From Massilia kyonggiensis (GTDB taxonomy: Bacteria; Pseudomonadota; Gammaproteobacteria; Burkholderiales; Burkholderiaceae_D): a stretch of 64,000 nt of DNA. Shown one piece after another: positions 51,600-62,967 of this stretch (its first letter is position 1; each line of letters opens with the position of its first letter). The position numbers were made by a program, and so were the translations under genes. The stretch lies in the NCBI RefSeq assembly GCF_024756235.1, contig NZ_JANUGY010000014.1, positions 82,590-146,589 of the forward strand, read 5' to 3'. The notes beneath the pieces were generated by a model, which saw only the letters and a program-made list of their open reading frames with translations, did not search any database and had not been told where the DNA came from.

Positions 51600-52468
51600 C
51601 GCGCGGTCTCTTTCACTGGGCAGTGCGCCAGCAGCCAGTCCGCGACCTGCGGCCAGAGTGCTTGCGCGCACTGGCGGCGGAAGAATCCCATATGGCCGAT
51701 GGCGGGCATGCCGGCGTCGCGCGGGGCGACCTGGCGCCGCTCCACGCGTGCATTGACGAGCGGTTGCACGAGGATGCCGATGGCGCGCGGATTGGCCCAC
51801 GGATCGTCGTCGAAGCCGAGTACGAGCAGCGGCACCCGCACGCGCGCCATGCGGCGGCGCGCATCCATGGTGGGGTCGTCGAGAAAATAGCCGGGCAGCG
51901 TCGTCCAGCGGCTCCATTGCAGCATCACCGTGCGCGGCAAGTCTTCGCCGAGGCCGATGCGGCGGCCCGGCATGTAGCCGAGCAGGTTGCACAGGACGGG
52001 CGCGAGCAGCCGCATCACGCACCACACCCGGGCCCGCTCGACGGCGCCGCGGACCGTGCGCGTGACGCCGGCATGCGACGCCACGAGCACGCCCGCCGTC
52101 AGCATGCCGGTGGCGGACGACAACGCGATCGCATGCCCGCCTACGCTGTGCCCGACGGCCAGCAGCGGCGGCCCCGGAAAGCGCGCGGCCGCCCAGCGCG
52201 TGACGGCCGCGTTGTCGTCTTCCATCCACTCGGCCATCGTCACGGTGCACCGGCGCAGGTCGGCCGGGCGCGAGCGGCCCGTGCCGCGGTAGTCGTACGT
52301 GAGCACGTGCAGGCCCAGGCCGTGCAGGTAATGCGCGAACGCTTCGTAGTAGCGCTGCGTGACGGCGGTGGCCGGGTGCAGCAGGACGACGGCGCGCGGA
52401 TCCGGTGCTTGCCACAACGTTGCGGCGATCGTGTCCGAACTGGGGAGGGGGATGGCGACGGGTTCCAT
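51596..52468 (-). CDS. Alpha/beta hydrolase
   Basis: A 290-residue hydrolase. The nucleophile elbow is VGHSVGGHAIAL (G-x-S-x-G), the N-terminus has RAVVLLHPATAVTQRYYEAFAHYL, and the YDYRGTGRSRP loop and C-terminal GHMGFFRRQ His complete the likely triad. Its length and motifs suit small-ester or lactone hydrolases. It is first in an operon with a MarR regulator and has a 9-bp-arm palindrome 13 bp before its ATG. Confidence 0.85.
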   Translation of the reverse strand: MEPVAIPLPSSDTIAATLWQAPDPRAVVLLHPATAVTQRYYEAFAHYLHGLGLHVLTYDYRGTGRSRPADLRRCTVTMAEWMEDDNAAVTRWAAARFPGPPLLAVGHSVGGHAIALSSATGMLTAGVLVASHAGVTRTVRGAVERARVWCVMRLLAPVLCNLLGYMPGRRIGLGEDLPRTVMLQWSRWTTLPGYFLDDPTMDARRRMARVRVPLLVLGFDDDPWANPRAIGILVQPLVNARVERRQVAPRDAGMPAIGHMGFFRRQCAQALWPQVADWLLAHCPVKETAR

Positions 52469-52480
52469 GGCGGCGGCGAT

Positions 52481-52500
52481 TTAGTTAACGTGTTAACTAA
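52481..52500. promoter_or_regulatory. MarR-type operator palindrome
   Basis: TTAGTTAACGTGTTAACTAA has perfect 9-bp arms around a 2-bp centre. It lies 13 bp before the hydrolase ATG, so its occupancy by the downstream-encoded MarR protein would shut off the operon. Confidence 0.75.
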
Positions 52501-52555
52501 TTTAGCGGCCGGCACCGGCATGGTCAACGTAGAAATTAGAAGCAATTTCCCAAAG

Positions 52556-52793
52556 CCGGGGTCAAAAAATTCGGGGTCAGAGCACATTTCCGGCGCAATT
52601 CGGGATCAGAGCGCATTTTGGATCAATGTTCCGGAGGCGCAGTAAATTCTTCAGGCGAAGCGCGTTACGTGGATGATTCACGGCGTGAGTTGATGCTTCT
52701 ATGTTGGCGACGTCGCGAACTTGCGTCGTGGATCATGCTTGGAAAAGTGCTCTGACCCCGAATTTCTTCGAGAATGGGGTCTGACCCCGAAGT
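52556..52793. repeat. Composite intergenic repeat, copy B
   Basis: Two forward units (AATTCGGGGTCAGAGCACATTT at 52568; a diverged unit at 52597) face two inverted units (52744, 52773), around a core of about 125 bp unrelated to that of copy A. A further partial CGGGGTCA precedes them. The arrangement and spacing match copy A at 28378. With the MarR operator and a terminator it fills the 386-bp gap between the hydrolase and DUF2863 genes. Confidence 0.82.
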
Positions 52794-52802
52794 GTAGAAA
52801 CA

Positions 52803-52829
52803 AAAACAAAACCCGGCACGTGGCCGGGT
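52803..52829 (-). terminator. Terminator of DUF2863 gene
   Basis: On the minus strand a 7-bp stem ACCCGGC / GCCGGGT with a 5-nt loop is followed by TTTGTTTTTG. Confidence 0.75.
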
Positions 52830-52854
52830 CTTGTTGTCGAGGCGTTGGGGCGCG

Positions 52855-54108
52855 TCAGTGGAAGTGCTCGTTCCCCGCCGGCGTGTCTTCCGGCATTTCG
52901 GCATGGACGAGCTCGCCGCTCGGGTCGGCGAACAGCGGGGCACCGCAGTCGTCGCAGTATTCGGCAACGTAGCGTTCGCCGATGCGCTTGACGTGGGTGA
53001 TGCCAACCTCGTTCAGGTGCTTGACGATTTCGTCCAGCGGTGCGAGCGGACGGTCGCCGCCGCCGGCCGGGCCTTCCATCGGCGTGCCGTCCTCATCTTC
53101 CTGGCCGTACAGCGGCCAGACGATGCCGTAGACCACGTCCGACGACTGGCGCAGCGTAAAGCCGACGCGGTATTCGTCGACCTGGTTGTCGCTCGCCTCG
53201 TCGCCGAAGCCGGCCACGACCGCGCGCAGGTCGTTCGGTTCCACGCCCAGCGTGTTCGTCAGGTAGTGGACGGCGGCGCGGATCGACACCGGACGGATCA
53301 GCTTATCGGCCTCGCGGCACGCGACGTAATACGCTTCCGGCAGCAGCAGCTCGACGCCGCAGCCCGGCAGCAGGCGCGCGATGTTCGGACCGGCCTGGGC
53401 GCGCCATTGCTCGAGGCAGTTCTCGCGCTCGGCTTCGAAATTGATGTGGTGCTGCGGTTCCTGCCAGCGGAACAGCGGGGCGCCCACCGGGGCCACGACG
53501 GCCACAAGCAGGTAGCGCGTGTCGGCGAGGAATTGCGACGTGTCCGGGCCGGGCGCGGCCGGCTTCACCGTCGAGCCCTTGTGGGCAGCGGCGGCGAGCT
53601 TGTGCGTCAGGGCATAGGTCTCGGCGTGGGTGCGCGGCAGCTGGTCGATCGAATACAAGGTCGGCGCGATGGCCAGCTTCGTGTTGTCGGCCAGCAGGTG
53701 GGCGGAGAAGTGTGCCGTCAGCGTGTTCAGGATATCGCCGGGGATCGTGCCGGACGCGATCGAGAAACGCGTCCAGGCGAGGATCGGCGCGGCCACGAGC
53801 AATACCTGCCACGTGGTCTCGGTGCCGTCCTTGGCCTGCTCGGTCATCGTCGAGGACTCGCTGACCGCCTCGACGCCGTCCATCAGGACGTCGTAGACCG
53901 CGAGGTCGCCCTTGAACAGGACGTTGAGGGCGGCGTCGATGCTGTCCTGGTGGTTTGTCTTGAGCAGCTTCTGCAGCTGGGTGTCGAGGTTGCGTTCCCA
54001 GGCCCGTTCTTCAACGCGGCTGGCAGCCTGCACGATGGCATTGCTGATGCTGATGAGACGCTGGCTTTCTGCCGAAAGTTTGGGTGAGTCTTTGGAAGGG
54101 CGACGCAT
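52855..54108 (-). CDS. DUF2863 family protein
   Basis: A 417-residue protein of a family known mostly from Burkholderiales. N-terminal basic stretch (MRRPSKDSPKLSAESQRLISISNAIVQAASRVEERAWE), a central helical and beta region (VLLVAAPILAWTRFSIASGTIPGDILNTL), and a C-terminal YCDDCGAPLFADPSGE motif with two Cys that may bind metal. The start at 54108 is chosen because homologues begin with MRRPxK; an earlier ATG at 54228 would add a non-family leader. No biochemical role is known. A terminator follows it. Confidence 0.8.
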   Translation of the reverse strand: MRRPSKDSPKLSAESQRLISISNAIVQAASRVEERAWERNLDTQLQKLLKTNHQDSIDAALNVLFKGDLAVYDVLMDGVEAVSESSTMTEQAKDGTETTWQVLLVAAPILAWTRFSIASGTIPGDILNTLTAHFSAHLLADNTKLAIAPTLYSIDQLPRTHAETYALTHKLAAAAHKGSTVKPAAPGPDTSQFLADTRYLLVAVVAPVGAPLFRWQEPQHHINFEAERENCLEQWRAQAGPNIARLLPGCGVELLLPEAYYVACREADKLIRPVSIRAAVHYLTNTLGVEPNDLRAVVAGFGDEASDNQVDEYRVGFTLRQSSDVVYGIVWPLYGQEDEDGTPMEGPAGGGDRPLAPLDEIVKHLNEVGITHVKRIGERYVAEYCDDCGAPLFADPSGELVHAEMPEDTPAGNEHFH

Positions 54109-54281
54109 ACGCTTGGGGAGTCTCTTCGGTAAAGGTGACGTGTTCTTCGGTTGAAATCTCGGGTCATGATAAACCCTTATCCCCGGTATTGTAGTTGATT
54201 CGTCCACAGCCCAGTAACACGGCGGCAAGATCGGCCCCGTCGCATTCCCGCGTCATTCCCGTATTTATTGTCCAGTTCTGC

Positions 54282-54326
54282 TTGTCAAAAGCTCTAATCA
54301 GAATCATAATGCGAATCGTTCTCATT
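54282..54326 (+). promoter_or_regulatory. Fur-boxed promoter of siderophore receptor
   Basis: TTGTCA (54282-54287) and CATAAT (54305-54310) are 17 bp apart. The Fur-like inverted repeat AATGCGAATCGTTCTCATT (54308-54326) overlaps the -10, as expected for iron-repressed genes. Confidence 0.75.
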
Positions 54327-54383
54327 CATGTTCCTGCCAACGACGGCGCAGCGAGACGCCCGCAGGTCAGTCCCCCACACACC

Positions 54384-56684
54384 ATGACCATCAAGAAAAA
54401 CAACACCCCGAATTCCTTCATCACCAGCCGCAAGCATGCCCGCACGTTGCCGACCCCGGCACTGGCCATGCTCGCGTCGCTGGCGCTGCCCGCCGTCGCC
54501 CATGCCGCGCCGGACGTCACGCCCGATCCGTCGATTCCCAGCGTGCAGGTGACGGGCGCCAACCAGCAGCCCACGTCGGCCAACAGCAAGTTCACCGCAC
54601 CGCTGCTCGACACGCCGAAGTCCGTCACGATCGTGCCGTCCGAGGTCATCGCGCAGACGGGCGCCACGTCGCTGACGGATGCTCTGCGCACCGTGCCCGG
54701 CATTACCATCGGCGCGGCCGAGGGCGGCAACCCGGTCGGGGACAACATGTTCATCCGCGGCTACAACGCCCAGACGGACACGTACATCGACGGCATCCGC
54801 GACGCCGGTTCGCAGTCGCGCGAGATCTTCGCCGTGGAGCAGGTCGAAGTCGTGAAGGGGCCGAATTCGGCGCTGGGCGGCCGCTCGTCGGCCGGCGGCG
54901 GCGTCAACCTGATCACGAAGACGGCGCAGTCGTATGACTTCAACCACGCGAGCGTCGGCATCGGCACGGACAAGTACCGCCGCATCACGGGCGACATCAA
55001 CCGCAACATCGGCAGCAACAGTGCGTTCCGCCTGAACGTGATGGCGCACGAGAACGACGTGCCGGGCCGCGACGTCGTCGGCGGCAAGCGCTGGGGCATC
55101 GCCCCGACCGTGACGTTCGGCCTGACGGGCCCGACCCGCGCCATCGTCAGCGTCTACCACCTGACCTCGCACGAGATCCCGGACACGGGCATCCCGTTCA
55201 ACAACCCGATCACGACCGGCACCAACGTGTCGAAGAACGGCAACGGCACCCCGTTCAACGTCGACCGCTCGACGTTCTACGGCCTCGCCAACCGCGACTT
55301 CCGCGACACCAAGAGCGACATCGCGACGATCGACCTGCGCCACGAACTGGCGGGTGGCATCACCCTGCGCAACGTCACGCGCTACGGCAAGACGAACAAC
55401 GACTACGTCTGGACCCAGCCGGACGATTCGAAGGGCAACACGGTCCTGTACGGCACCGTCTGGCGCCGCGCCAACACCCGCGTGACGGAAACCCGCACGC
55501 TGTCGAACGTGTCGAGCATCTCCGGCAACCTGGATACGGCCGGCATCAAGCATGCGTACAACGCGGGCGTCGAGTTCGACCGCGAGACGACGGACCGCGC
55601 CGCCTACGTCTTCACGCCGGGCACGAACAACCCGCTGACGAACACGTTCACCTGCCCGACGTCGGGCGCCGCCACGCTGTACAACTGCACGACGCTGGTC
55701 GACCCGAACCCGTACGATCCGTGGGTCTATACCCGCACCGTGTCCGGCGCGCTGACGCACGTGAACACGAAGACGAAGGCGGCCTACGCGTTCGACACCA
55801 TCGAGTTCAACCCGCAATGGCAAGTGAACCTGGGCGCGCGCTACGACGACTTCCAGACGACGCTGAACACGCTGGCGACGTCGTCGACGGCGGCCGTGGC
55901 GGCGCACGTCGACAGCACGTTCTGGAGCTGGCAGACGGGCCTCGTCTACAAGCCGGCCTCGAACGGCAGCATCTACCTGGCCTACGCGACGTCGGCCACC
56001 CCGCCGGGCAATGACGGCGGCGACGGCCTGGACGCGCTGACGGTGGCCGTGCAGAACCTGCAGCCCCAGCGCAGCAAGAACTTCGAGCTGGGCACCAAGT
56101 GGGACGTGATGCCGGGCGGGCGCCTGTCGCTGACGGCGGCCGTCTTCAAGAGCACGATGAACAATGCCCGCGTGACGGCACCGGACGGCACGACGCAGAA
56201 CGTCGGCCGCAAGGAGATCCAGGGCGTCGAACTGGGCTTCTCGGGCAAGCTGTCGTCGCAGTGGAGCGTGTTTGGCGGCTACACGTACCTGGACGCGGAA
56301 ATCGCGGACAACGGCTACCTGAACGTCGGCACGACGGCGAAACCCGTGTACGTGGTCTCGCCGTACAACGGCAACCGCTTCCCGACGACGCCGAAGCACT
56401 CGGCCTCGCTGTGGACGACGTATGCCGTCACGAAGGAACTCACGTTCGGCATGGGCCTGAATGCGATGTCGATGGTGTACGCGAACGTCAACAACAACAA
56501 GTGGACGCCGGGCTATACCCGCTTCGACGCGATGGCCAGCTATGCGCTGAACAAGGACGTCAGCCTGCAACTGAACGTGCAGAACCTGACCGACAAGCTG
56601 TACTTCGACAAGGTCTCGTCGCCGCACTATGCCGGCGTGGGCCCGGGCCGTTCGGCCACACTGTCGGCCAACGTCAAGTTCTAA
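54384..56684 (+). CDS. fiu: TonB-dependent siderophore receptor, Fiu-like
   Basis: A 766-residue outer-membrane receptor. The leader ends near ALPAVAHA. The plug has LLDTPKSVTIVPSEVIAQTGATSLTDALRTVPGITIGAAEGGNPVGDNMFIRGYNAQTDTYIDGIRD, and EQVEVVKGPNSALGGRSSAGGGVNLITKT. The barrel ends GPGRSATLSANVKF. This is the catecholate-receptor subgroup (Fiu/PiuA), whose gene is classically followed by a PiuC-type hydroxylase, as here. The Fur-boxed promoter implies iron repression. The start at 54384 gives a twin-block leader; an earlier in-frame ATG lies before the promoter and cannot be used. Confidence 0.87.
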   Translation: MTIKKNNTPNSFITSRKHARTLPTPALAMLASLALPAVAHAAPDVTPDPSIPSVQVTGANQQPTSANSKFTAPLLDTPKSVTIVPSEVIAQTGATSLTDALRTVPGITIGAAEGGNPVGDNMFIRGYNAQTDTYIDGIRDAGSQSREIFAVEQVEVVKGPNSALGGRSSAGGGVNLITKTAQSYDFNHASVGIGTDKYRRITGDINRNIGSNSAFRLNVMAHENDVPGRDVVGGKRWGIAPTVTFGLTGPTRAIVSVYHLTSHEIPDTGIPFNNPITTGTNVSKNGNGTPFNVDRSTFYGLANRDFRDTKSDIATIDLRHELAGGITLRNVTRYGKTNNDYVWTQPDDSKGNTVLYGTVWRRANTRVTETRTLSNVSSISGNLDTAGIKHAYNAGVEFDRETTDRAAYVFTPGTNNPLTNTFTCPTSGAATLYNCTTLVDPNPYDPWVYTRTVSGALTHVNTKTKAAYAFDTIEFNPQWQVNLGARYDDFQTTLNTLATSSTAAVAAHVDSTFWSWQTGLVYKPASNGSIYLAYATSATPPGNDGGDGLDALTVAVQNLQPQRSKNFELGTKWDVMPGGRLSLTAAVFKSTMNNARVTAPDGTTQNVGRKEIQGVELGFSGKLSSQWSVFGGYTYLDAEIADNGYLNVGTTAKPVYVVSPYNGNRFPTTPKHSASLWTTYAVTKELTFGMGLNAMSMVYANVNNNKWTPGYTRFDAMASYALNKDVSLQLNVQNLTDKLYFDKVSSPHYAGVGPGRSATLSANVKF

Positions 56685-56686
56685 TC

Positions 56687-57364
56687 ATGATGTTGCACAT
56701 TCCAGGCGTGCTCACTCCGGACCAGGTGAAGTCCATGCGCGCGCGCCTGGATGCGACGGACTGGATCGACGGCCGCGCGAGCGTCGGCAGCCAGGGGGCG
56801 CAGGTCAAGCGCAACCGCCAGCTGGCGGAAGGCTCGCCGGTCGCGGTGGAACTGGGCCAGATGGTCAGCGCCGCGCTGATGGCGAACCCGCTGTTTTTCT
56901 CGGCGGTGCTGCCGCTGCGCATCCTGCCGCCATTCTTCAACAGCTACGCGGGCGGCGAGCACTACGGCCTGCACATCGACGGCGCCATCCGCGCGCAGCG
57001 GGGCGGGTCACCGGTCCGCTCGGACGTCTCGTGCACCGTGTTTCTGAGCGATCCGGACGACTACGACGGCGGCGAGCTGACGGTCGTCGACACGTACGGC
57101 ACGCATGAAGTGAAGCTGCCGGCGGGCGATGCGATCGTCTATCCGTCGACGAGCGTGCACGAAGTGAAGCCGGTCACGCGCGGCGAGCGCGTGGCGTCGT
57201 TCCTGTGGGTGCAGAGCATGGTGCGTGACGACTGGAAGAGGGCGATGCTGCTGGAGCTGGACACCAATATCCAGGCGCTGCGCGCGAAGCATGGCGATGG
57301 GGCGGAGATGGTGGCACTCACGGGGCATTATCACAACCTGTTGAGGATGTGGGCGGAAACGTAA
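56687..57364 (+). CDS. piuC: PKHD-type Fe(II)/2-oxoglutarate dioxygenase
   Basis: A 225-residue non-haem iron enzyme, PiuC/YbiX family. The iron ligands are His96, Asp98 (GLHIDGAI) and His158 (TSVHEVKPV); Arg168 (RGERVAS) binds 2-oxoglutarate. It begins 2 bp after the receptor stop, so it is expressed from the Fur-controlled promoter. The enzyme is thought to modify siderophore uptake or release but its substrate is not established. A second ATG follows the first directly. Confidence 0.92.
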   Translation: MMLHIPGVLTPDQVKSMRARLDATDWIDGRASVGSQGAQVKRNRQLAEGSPVAVELGQMVSAALMANPLFFSAVLPLRILPPFFNSYAGGEHYGLHIDGAIRAQRGGSPVRSDVSCTVFLSDPDDYDGGELTVVDTYGTHEVKLPAGDAIVYPSTSVHEVKPVTRGERVASFLWVQSMVRDDWKRAMLLELDTNIQALRAKHGDGAEMVALTGHYHNLLRMWAET

Positions 57365-57380
57365 TTCGCGACGCGCATAA

Positions 57381-57416
57381 AAAAAGGCCGGAACCCGTCA
57401 AGGTTCCGGCCTTTTT
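57381..57416. terminator. Bidirectional terminator between piuC and acnA
   Basis: A 15-bp perfect stem AAAAAGGCCGGAACC / GGTTCCGGCCTTTTT with a 6-nt loop has A and T tracts on its two sides, so it ends both convergent genes. Confidence 0.93.
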
Positions 57417-57427
57417 GCTTTGGCGGT

Positions 57428-60136
<2,709 letters not shown>

Positions 60137-60178
60137 CAATTTCTCCTTTGTGGGGATTTTGTTGTTACCTGCAATCAA

Positions 60179-60691
60179 TCAGCTTTTCGGTTCGGCCGAC
60201 GCCGCCGCCACGACCGGCGGCTTGGCCTGTTCCGCGTCCTTGCATTCGTTGGCCAGCTGGCGGCTCTGCTTCGAATCGAGCAGGATGCCCTTCGACGGGA
60301 TGCCGATCCAGACCAGGCCGAGTTTCGCATTTTCGTAACGCTGCGCGCCCGTGGTCGTGCCCACCTTGTCCATGCGGCGCAGGTGGTTCTTCCAGCGCAG
60401 GGCGATGTAGCTGTCGTCCATCAGGTTGCGGTAGATGGTGACCTTGTTGTTCAACTCGCAAGCATATTCGGCCATCGTCGTGTCGGTGACGTCCGGTTCC
60501 GGCTCGTTGTCGACGACTTCCTGCTTGGGTTCTGCCTTCTTCGCTTTTTTCTGCTTGGAAGATTTTGCTTTTTCTTTCAAGACCTTGGTGGCCTTGGGAT
60601 GGGTTTCGGCGGCAGTCGCCGTTGCGCAAAGACCGGCGGCCGCGAGCGCAAAGGCACAGGCGGCTGCGATGTGATTCAGAGTGATGGCCAT
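60179..60691 (-). CDS. Secreted MliC-like protein
   Basis: A 170-residue protein with a signal peptide ending TATAA, then a Lys-rich stretch (about 32-60) and an MliC-like C-terminal domain (YACELNNKVTIYRNL...GAQRYENAKLGLVWIGIPSKGILLDS). MliC-type proteins inhibit C-type lysozyme at the cell envelope. Two Cys (YACELNN and NECKD) may form the family's disulphide. Its start overlaps the upstream lyase stop by one base (TGATG), and 42 bp separate it from acnA, so the three may be co-transcribed. Confidence 0.65.
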   Translation of the reverse strand: MAITLNHIAAACAFALAAAGLCATATAAETHPKATKVLKEKAKSSKQKKAKKAEPKQEVVDNEPEPDVTDTTMAEYACELNNKVTIYRNLMDDSYIALRWKNHLRRMDKVGTTTGAQRYENAKLGLVWIGIPSKGILLDSKQSRQLANECKDAEQAKPPVVAAASAEPKS

Positions 60692-61680
60692 CAGATGGAT
60701 TCCGGTTGATTGACGAGTGCCGCCGCGGCATCCGGCAGCGCAAGGCCGGCCAGCTTCGCGCGCTGCAACACCGTCCAATAATATCGGTAGCTGGCGCGGT
60801 CGTGCAAGCGGCCACCGTGGGCGATCGGCCCCCAATCCTTCGCCATCGCCGCCGTCAGGATACTTGTCGCTTCGTTCACTTCCGCGAGGCGCGGCGTGAA
60901 TGCCTTGACGATCGGCTTGATTTGGTCGGGGTGGATGCTCCACATGCGCGTAAAGCCGAATTCGGCGGCGGCGCGCTGGGCGTCGTTGGCGACGACCGCG
61001 CTGTCCTTGATCTCGGTCGTCACATTATGCGAAGGGACTTTGTCGTGCGCATGACATGCCGCAACCATCTCCAGCTTCGCCCGGACGACGAGGGGATGGG
61101 TAAATTGACCCGGCGTACGCATCGCGGCGGCCGGTACCGCGCCGAAGTGAGCCGAGACGAAATCCATGATGCCGAAGGACAGCGATTCGACCTGGGGCAG
61201 GGCGGCGATCGCGTACACGTCGTGCAGGGCGCCGTGCGTTTCGATCAGCACGTGCAGGGGGAGGAAGTCGCGTCCCGCCTTGGCCGCGGCCTGGTTGACG
61301 AGGTCTTGCGCGCGCATGACGTCTTCCAGGCTGTTGGGTTTGGGCAGCACGACGTAGGCGAGCTTTTGCGCGGCGGCACCGACGATGATCTCGACATCCT
61401 GCGCGAAGTGGACACTCCCGACGTCGTGCAGGCGGGCGCCGATGCGGTTGAAGCGGTTGTCGTCGCTGTTGATCAGCGCTGCGACCAGCTCGGCGTGCGC
61501 GCGCTCGTCGCCGGCGCTGGCGCCGTCCTCGCAGTCGAAGGTGATGTCGAAAATGGGACCAAGCTCTTGTTGCAGGGCCATCGATTTGCGCATCAGCTTC
61601 TCGCTGCCGGCATAGTGGTCGCAGGCAGGGAGCAGCAGCGGCTGGCGTTGGCCCTGGAATAAAACCTCGGAAGGATGCAT
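60691..61680 (-). CDS. HpcH/HpaI aldolase family, CitE/malyl-CoA lyase-like
   Basis: A 329-residue TIM-barrel lyase. It has FDITFDCEDGASAGDERAHAE, ALIETHGALHDVYAIAALPQVESLSFGIMDF and WSIHPDQIKPIVKAF, the CoA-thioester lyase set with the metal-binding Glu and Asp residues. Close relatives are malyl-CoA lyase and CitE-like proteins. It lies downstream of mdh behind a terminator and next to aconitase, so a role on C4-C6 organic acids is likely. Substrate not decided. Confidence 0.85.
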   Translation of the reverse strand: MHPSEVLFQGQRQPLLLPACDHYAGSEKLMRKSMALQQELGPIFDITFDCEDGASAGDERAHAELVAALINSDDNRFNRIGARLHDVGSVHFAQDVEIIVGAAAQKLAYVVLPKPNSLEDVMRAQDLVNQAAAKAGRDFLPLHVLIETHGALHDVYAIAALPQVESLSFGIMDFVSAHFGAVPAAAMRTPGQFTHPLVVRAKLEMVAACHAHDKVPSHNVTTEIKDSAVVANDAQRAAAEFGFTRMWSIHPDQIKPIVKAFTPRLAEVNEATSILTAAMAKDWGPIAHGGRLHDRASYRYYWTVLQRAKLAGLALPDAAAALVNQPESI

Positions 61681-61690
61681 GGTGGTTCCG

Positions 61691-61723
61691 AAAAAAACGG
61701 CGGCGCGTCCTGCGCGCCGCCGT
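61691..61723 (-). terminator. Terminator of mdh
   Basis: On the minus strand an 11-bp perfect stem ACGGCGGCGCG / CGCGCCGCCGT (61697-61707, 61713-61723) with a 5-nt loop is followed by a T tract (AAAAAAA at 61691-61697 on plus). It lies 8 bp after the mdh stop and 11 bp before the lyase start. Confidence 0.9.
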
Positions 61724-61730
61724 TGTGGCA

Positions 61731-62723
61731 TTACTGGCCCAGCAGGTGAGCGACGCCTGCGCGCTCTTCGTTCAGTTCGTTCAGCGTCAGGTTGATGCGC
61801 TCTTGCGAGAACGCGTCGATTTCCAGGCCCTGGACGATCTTGTACTCGCCGTTTTCGGTGGTCACCGGGAAGCCGAAGACGATGCCTTCCGGGATGCCGT
61901 ACGAACCGTCCGACGGCACGCCCATCGTGGTCCACTTGCCGTTGGTGCCCAGCACCCAGTCACGCACGTGGTCGATGGCGGCGTTGGCGGCCGAAGCGGC
62001 CGACGATGCGCCGCGCGCGTCGATGATGGCGGCGCCGCGCTTGCCGACGGTCGGCAGGAACGTGTTGGCGTTCCATTCCTGGTCGTTGATCAGGTCCTTG
62101 ACCGACTGGCCGTCGACCGTGGCGAAGCGGTAGTCGGCGTACATGGTCGGCGAGTGGTTGCCCCAGACGACCATCTTCTCGATGCCGCCGACCGGCTTGC
62201 CGGTCTTGGCTGCGACTTGCGACAGGGCGCGGTTGTGGTCCAGGCGCAGCATGGCGGTGAAGTTCTTGGCCGGCAGGTTCGGGGCCGATTTCATCGCGAT
62301 GTGGGCGTTGGTGTTGGCCGGGTTGCCGACCACCAGGACTTTCACGTCACGCGACGCGACGGCGTCCAGCGCCTTGCCCTGCACCGTGAAGATCTGGGCG
62401 TTGGCTTCCAGCAGGTCTTTACGCTCCATGCCCGGGCCGCGCGGACGGGCGCCGACCAGCAGGGCGACGTCCACGTCCTTGAACGCGGTCATCGGGTCGC
62501 TATGGGCGGTCATGCCGGCCAGCAGCGGGAATGCGCAGTCTTCCAGTTCCATCATGACGCCTTTCAGCGCCTTCTGTGCTTTTTCGTTGTCGATCTCGAG
62601 CAGCTGCAGAATGACCGGCTGGTCCTTGCCCAGCATGTCGCCGTTGGCGATGCGGAACAGCAGGGAATAGCCGATCTGGCCGGCCGCGCCGGTAACGGCA
62701 ACGCGCTTAGGGGTTTTAGCCAT
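61731..62723 (-). CDS. mdh: Malate dehydrogenase
   Basis: A 330-residue enzyme. It has the NAD motif TGAAGQIGYSLLF, substrate arginines in GARPRGPGMERKDLLEAN, LDHNRAL and the catalytic His in WGNHSPTMYAD. It oxidises malate to oxaloacetate in the TCA cycle. The start at 62723 gives the standard N-terminus MAKTPKRVAVTGA; an earlier ATG at 62792 is rejected. The upstream region is shared with the divergent gntR gene. Confidence 0.97.
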   Translation of the reverse strand: MAKTPKRVAVTGAAGQIGYSLLFRIANGDMLGKDQPVILQLLEIDNEKAQKALKGVMMELEDCAFPLLAGMTAHSDPMTAFKDVDVALLVGARPRGPGMERKDLLEANAQIFTVQGKALDAVASRDVKVLVVGNPANTNAHIAMKSAPNLPAKNFTAMLRLDHNRALSQVAAKTGKPVGGIEKMVVWGNHSPTMYADYRFATVDGQSVKDLINDQEWNANTFLPTVGKRGAAIIDARGASSAASAANAAIDHVRDWVLGTNGKWTTMGVPSDGSYGIPEGIVFGFPVTTENGEYKIVQGLEIDAFSQERINLTLNELNEERAGVAHLLGQ

Positions 62724-62791
62724 GATGAATCTCCAAAGTGGGAAAGAAAAACGGGGCGACGCAGAGGATACGCCAGTTTGGGAAAACTGCA

Positions 62792-62797
62792 ATCATA
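62792..62797 (-). promoter_or_regulatory. Extended -10 of mdh promoter
   Basis: On the minus strand TGGTATGAT (TATGAT at 62797-62792) is an extended -10 about 70 bp before the mdh start; no strong -35 was found. Confidence 0.5.
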
Positions 62798-62910
62798 CCA
62801 AAAGGTCTATCCGCAGGCCGGGCGTGCGACGGTTGCCGACGGGCGGGCGCCCACGCTCGATCGACCGCGAGTGTATTCCCGTGCCATTCCATCTGTCAAT
62901 TCATATCATA

Positions 62911-62926
62911 TGTCTTATATAAGACA
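62911..62926. promoter_or_regulatory. GntR operator palindrome
   Basis: TGTCTTATATAAGACA is a perfect 16-bp palindrome 41 bp before the gntR start, in the mdh/gntR divergent region. Its symmetry and AT core fit a dimeric GntR protein, probably the adjacent one. Confidence 0.75.
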
Positions 62927-62967
62927 CATAATCCGAGGGTTTCTCCACTGGACGGACTATAGGATTT

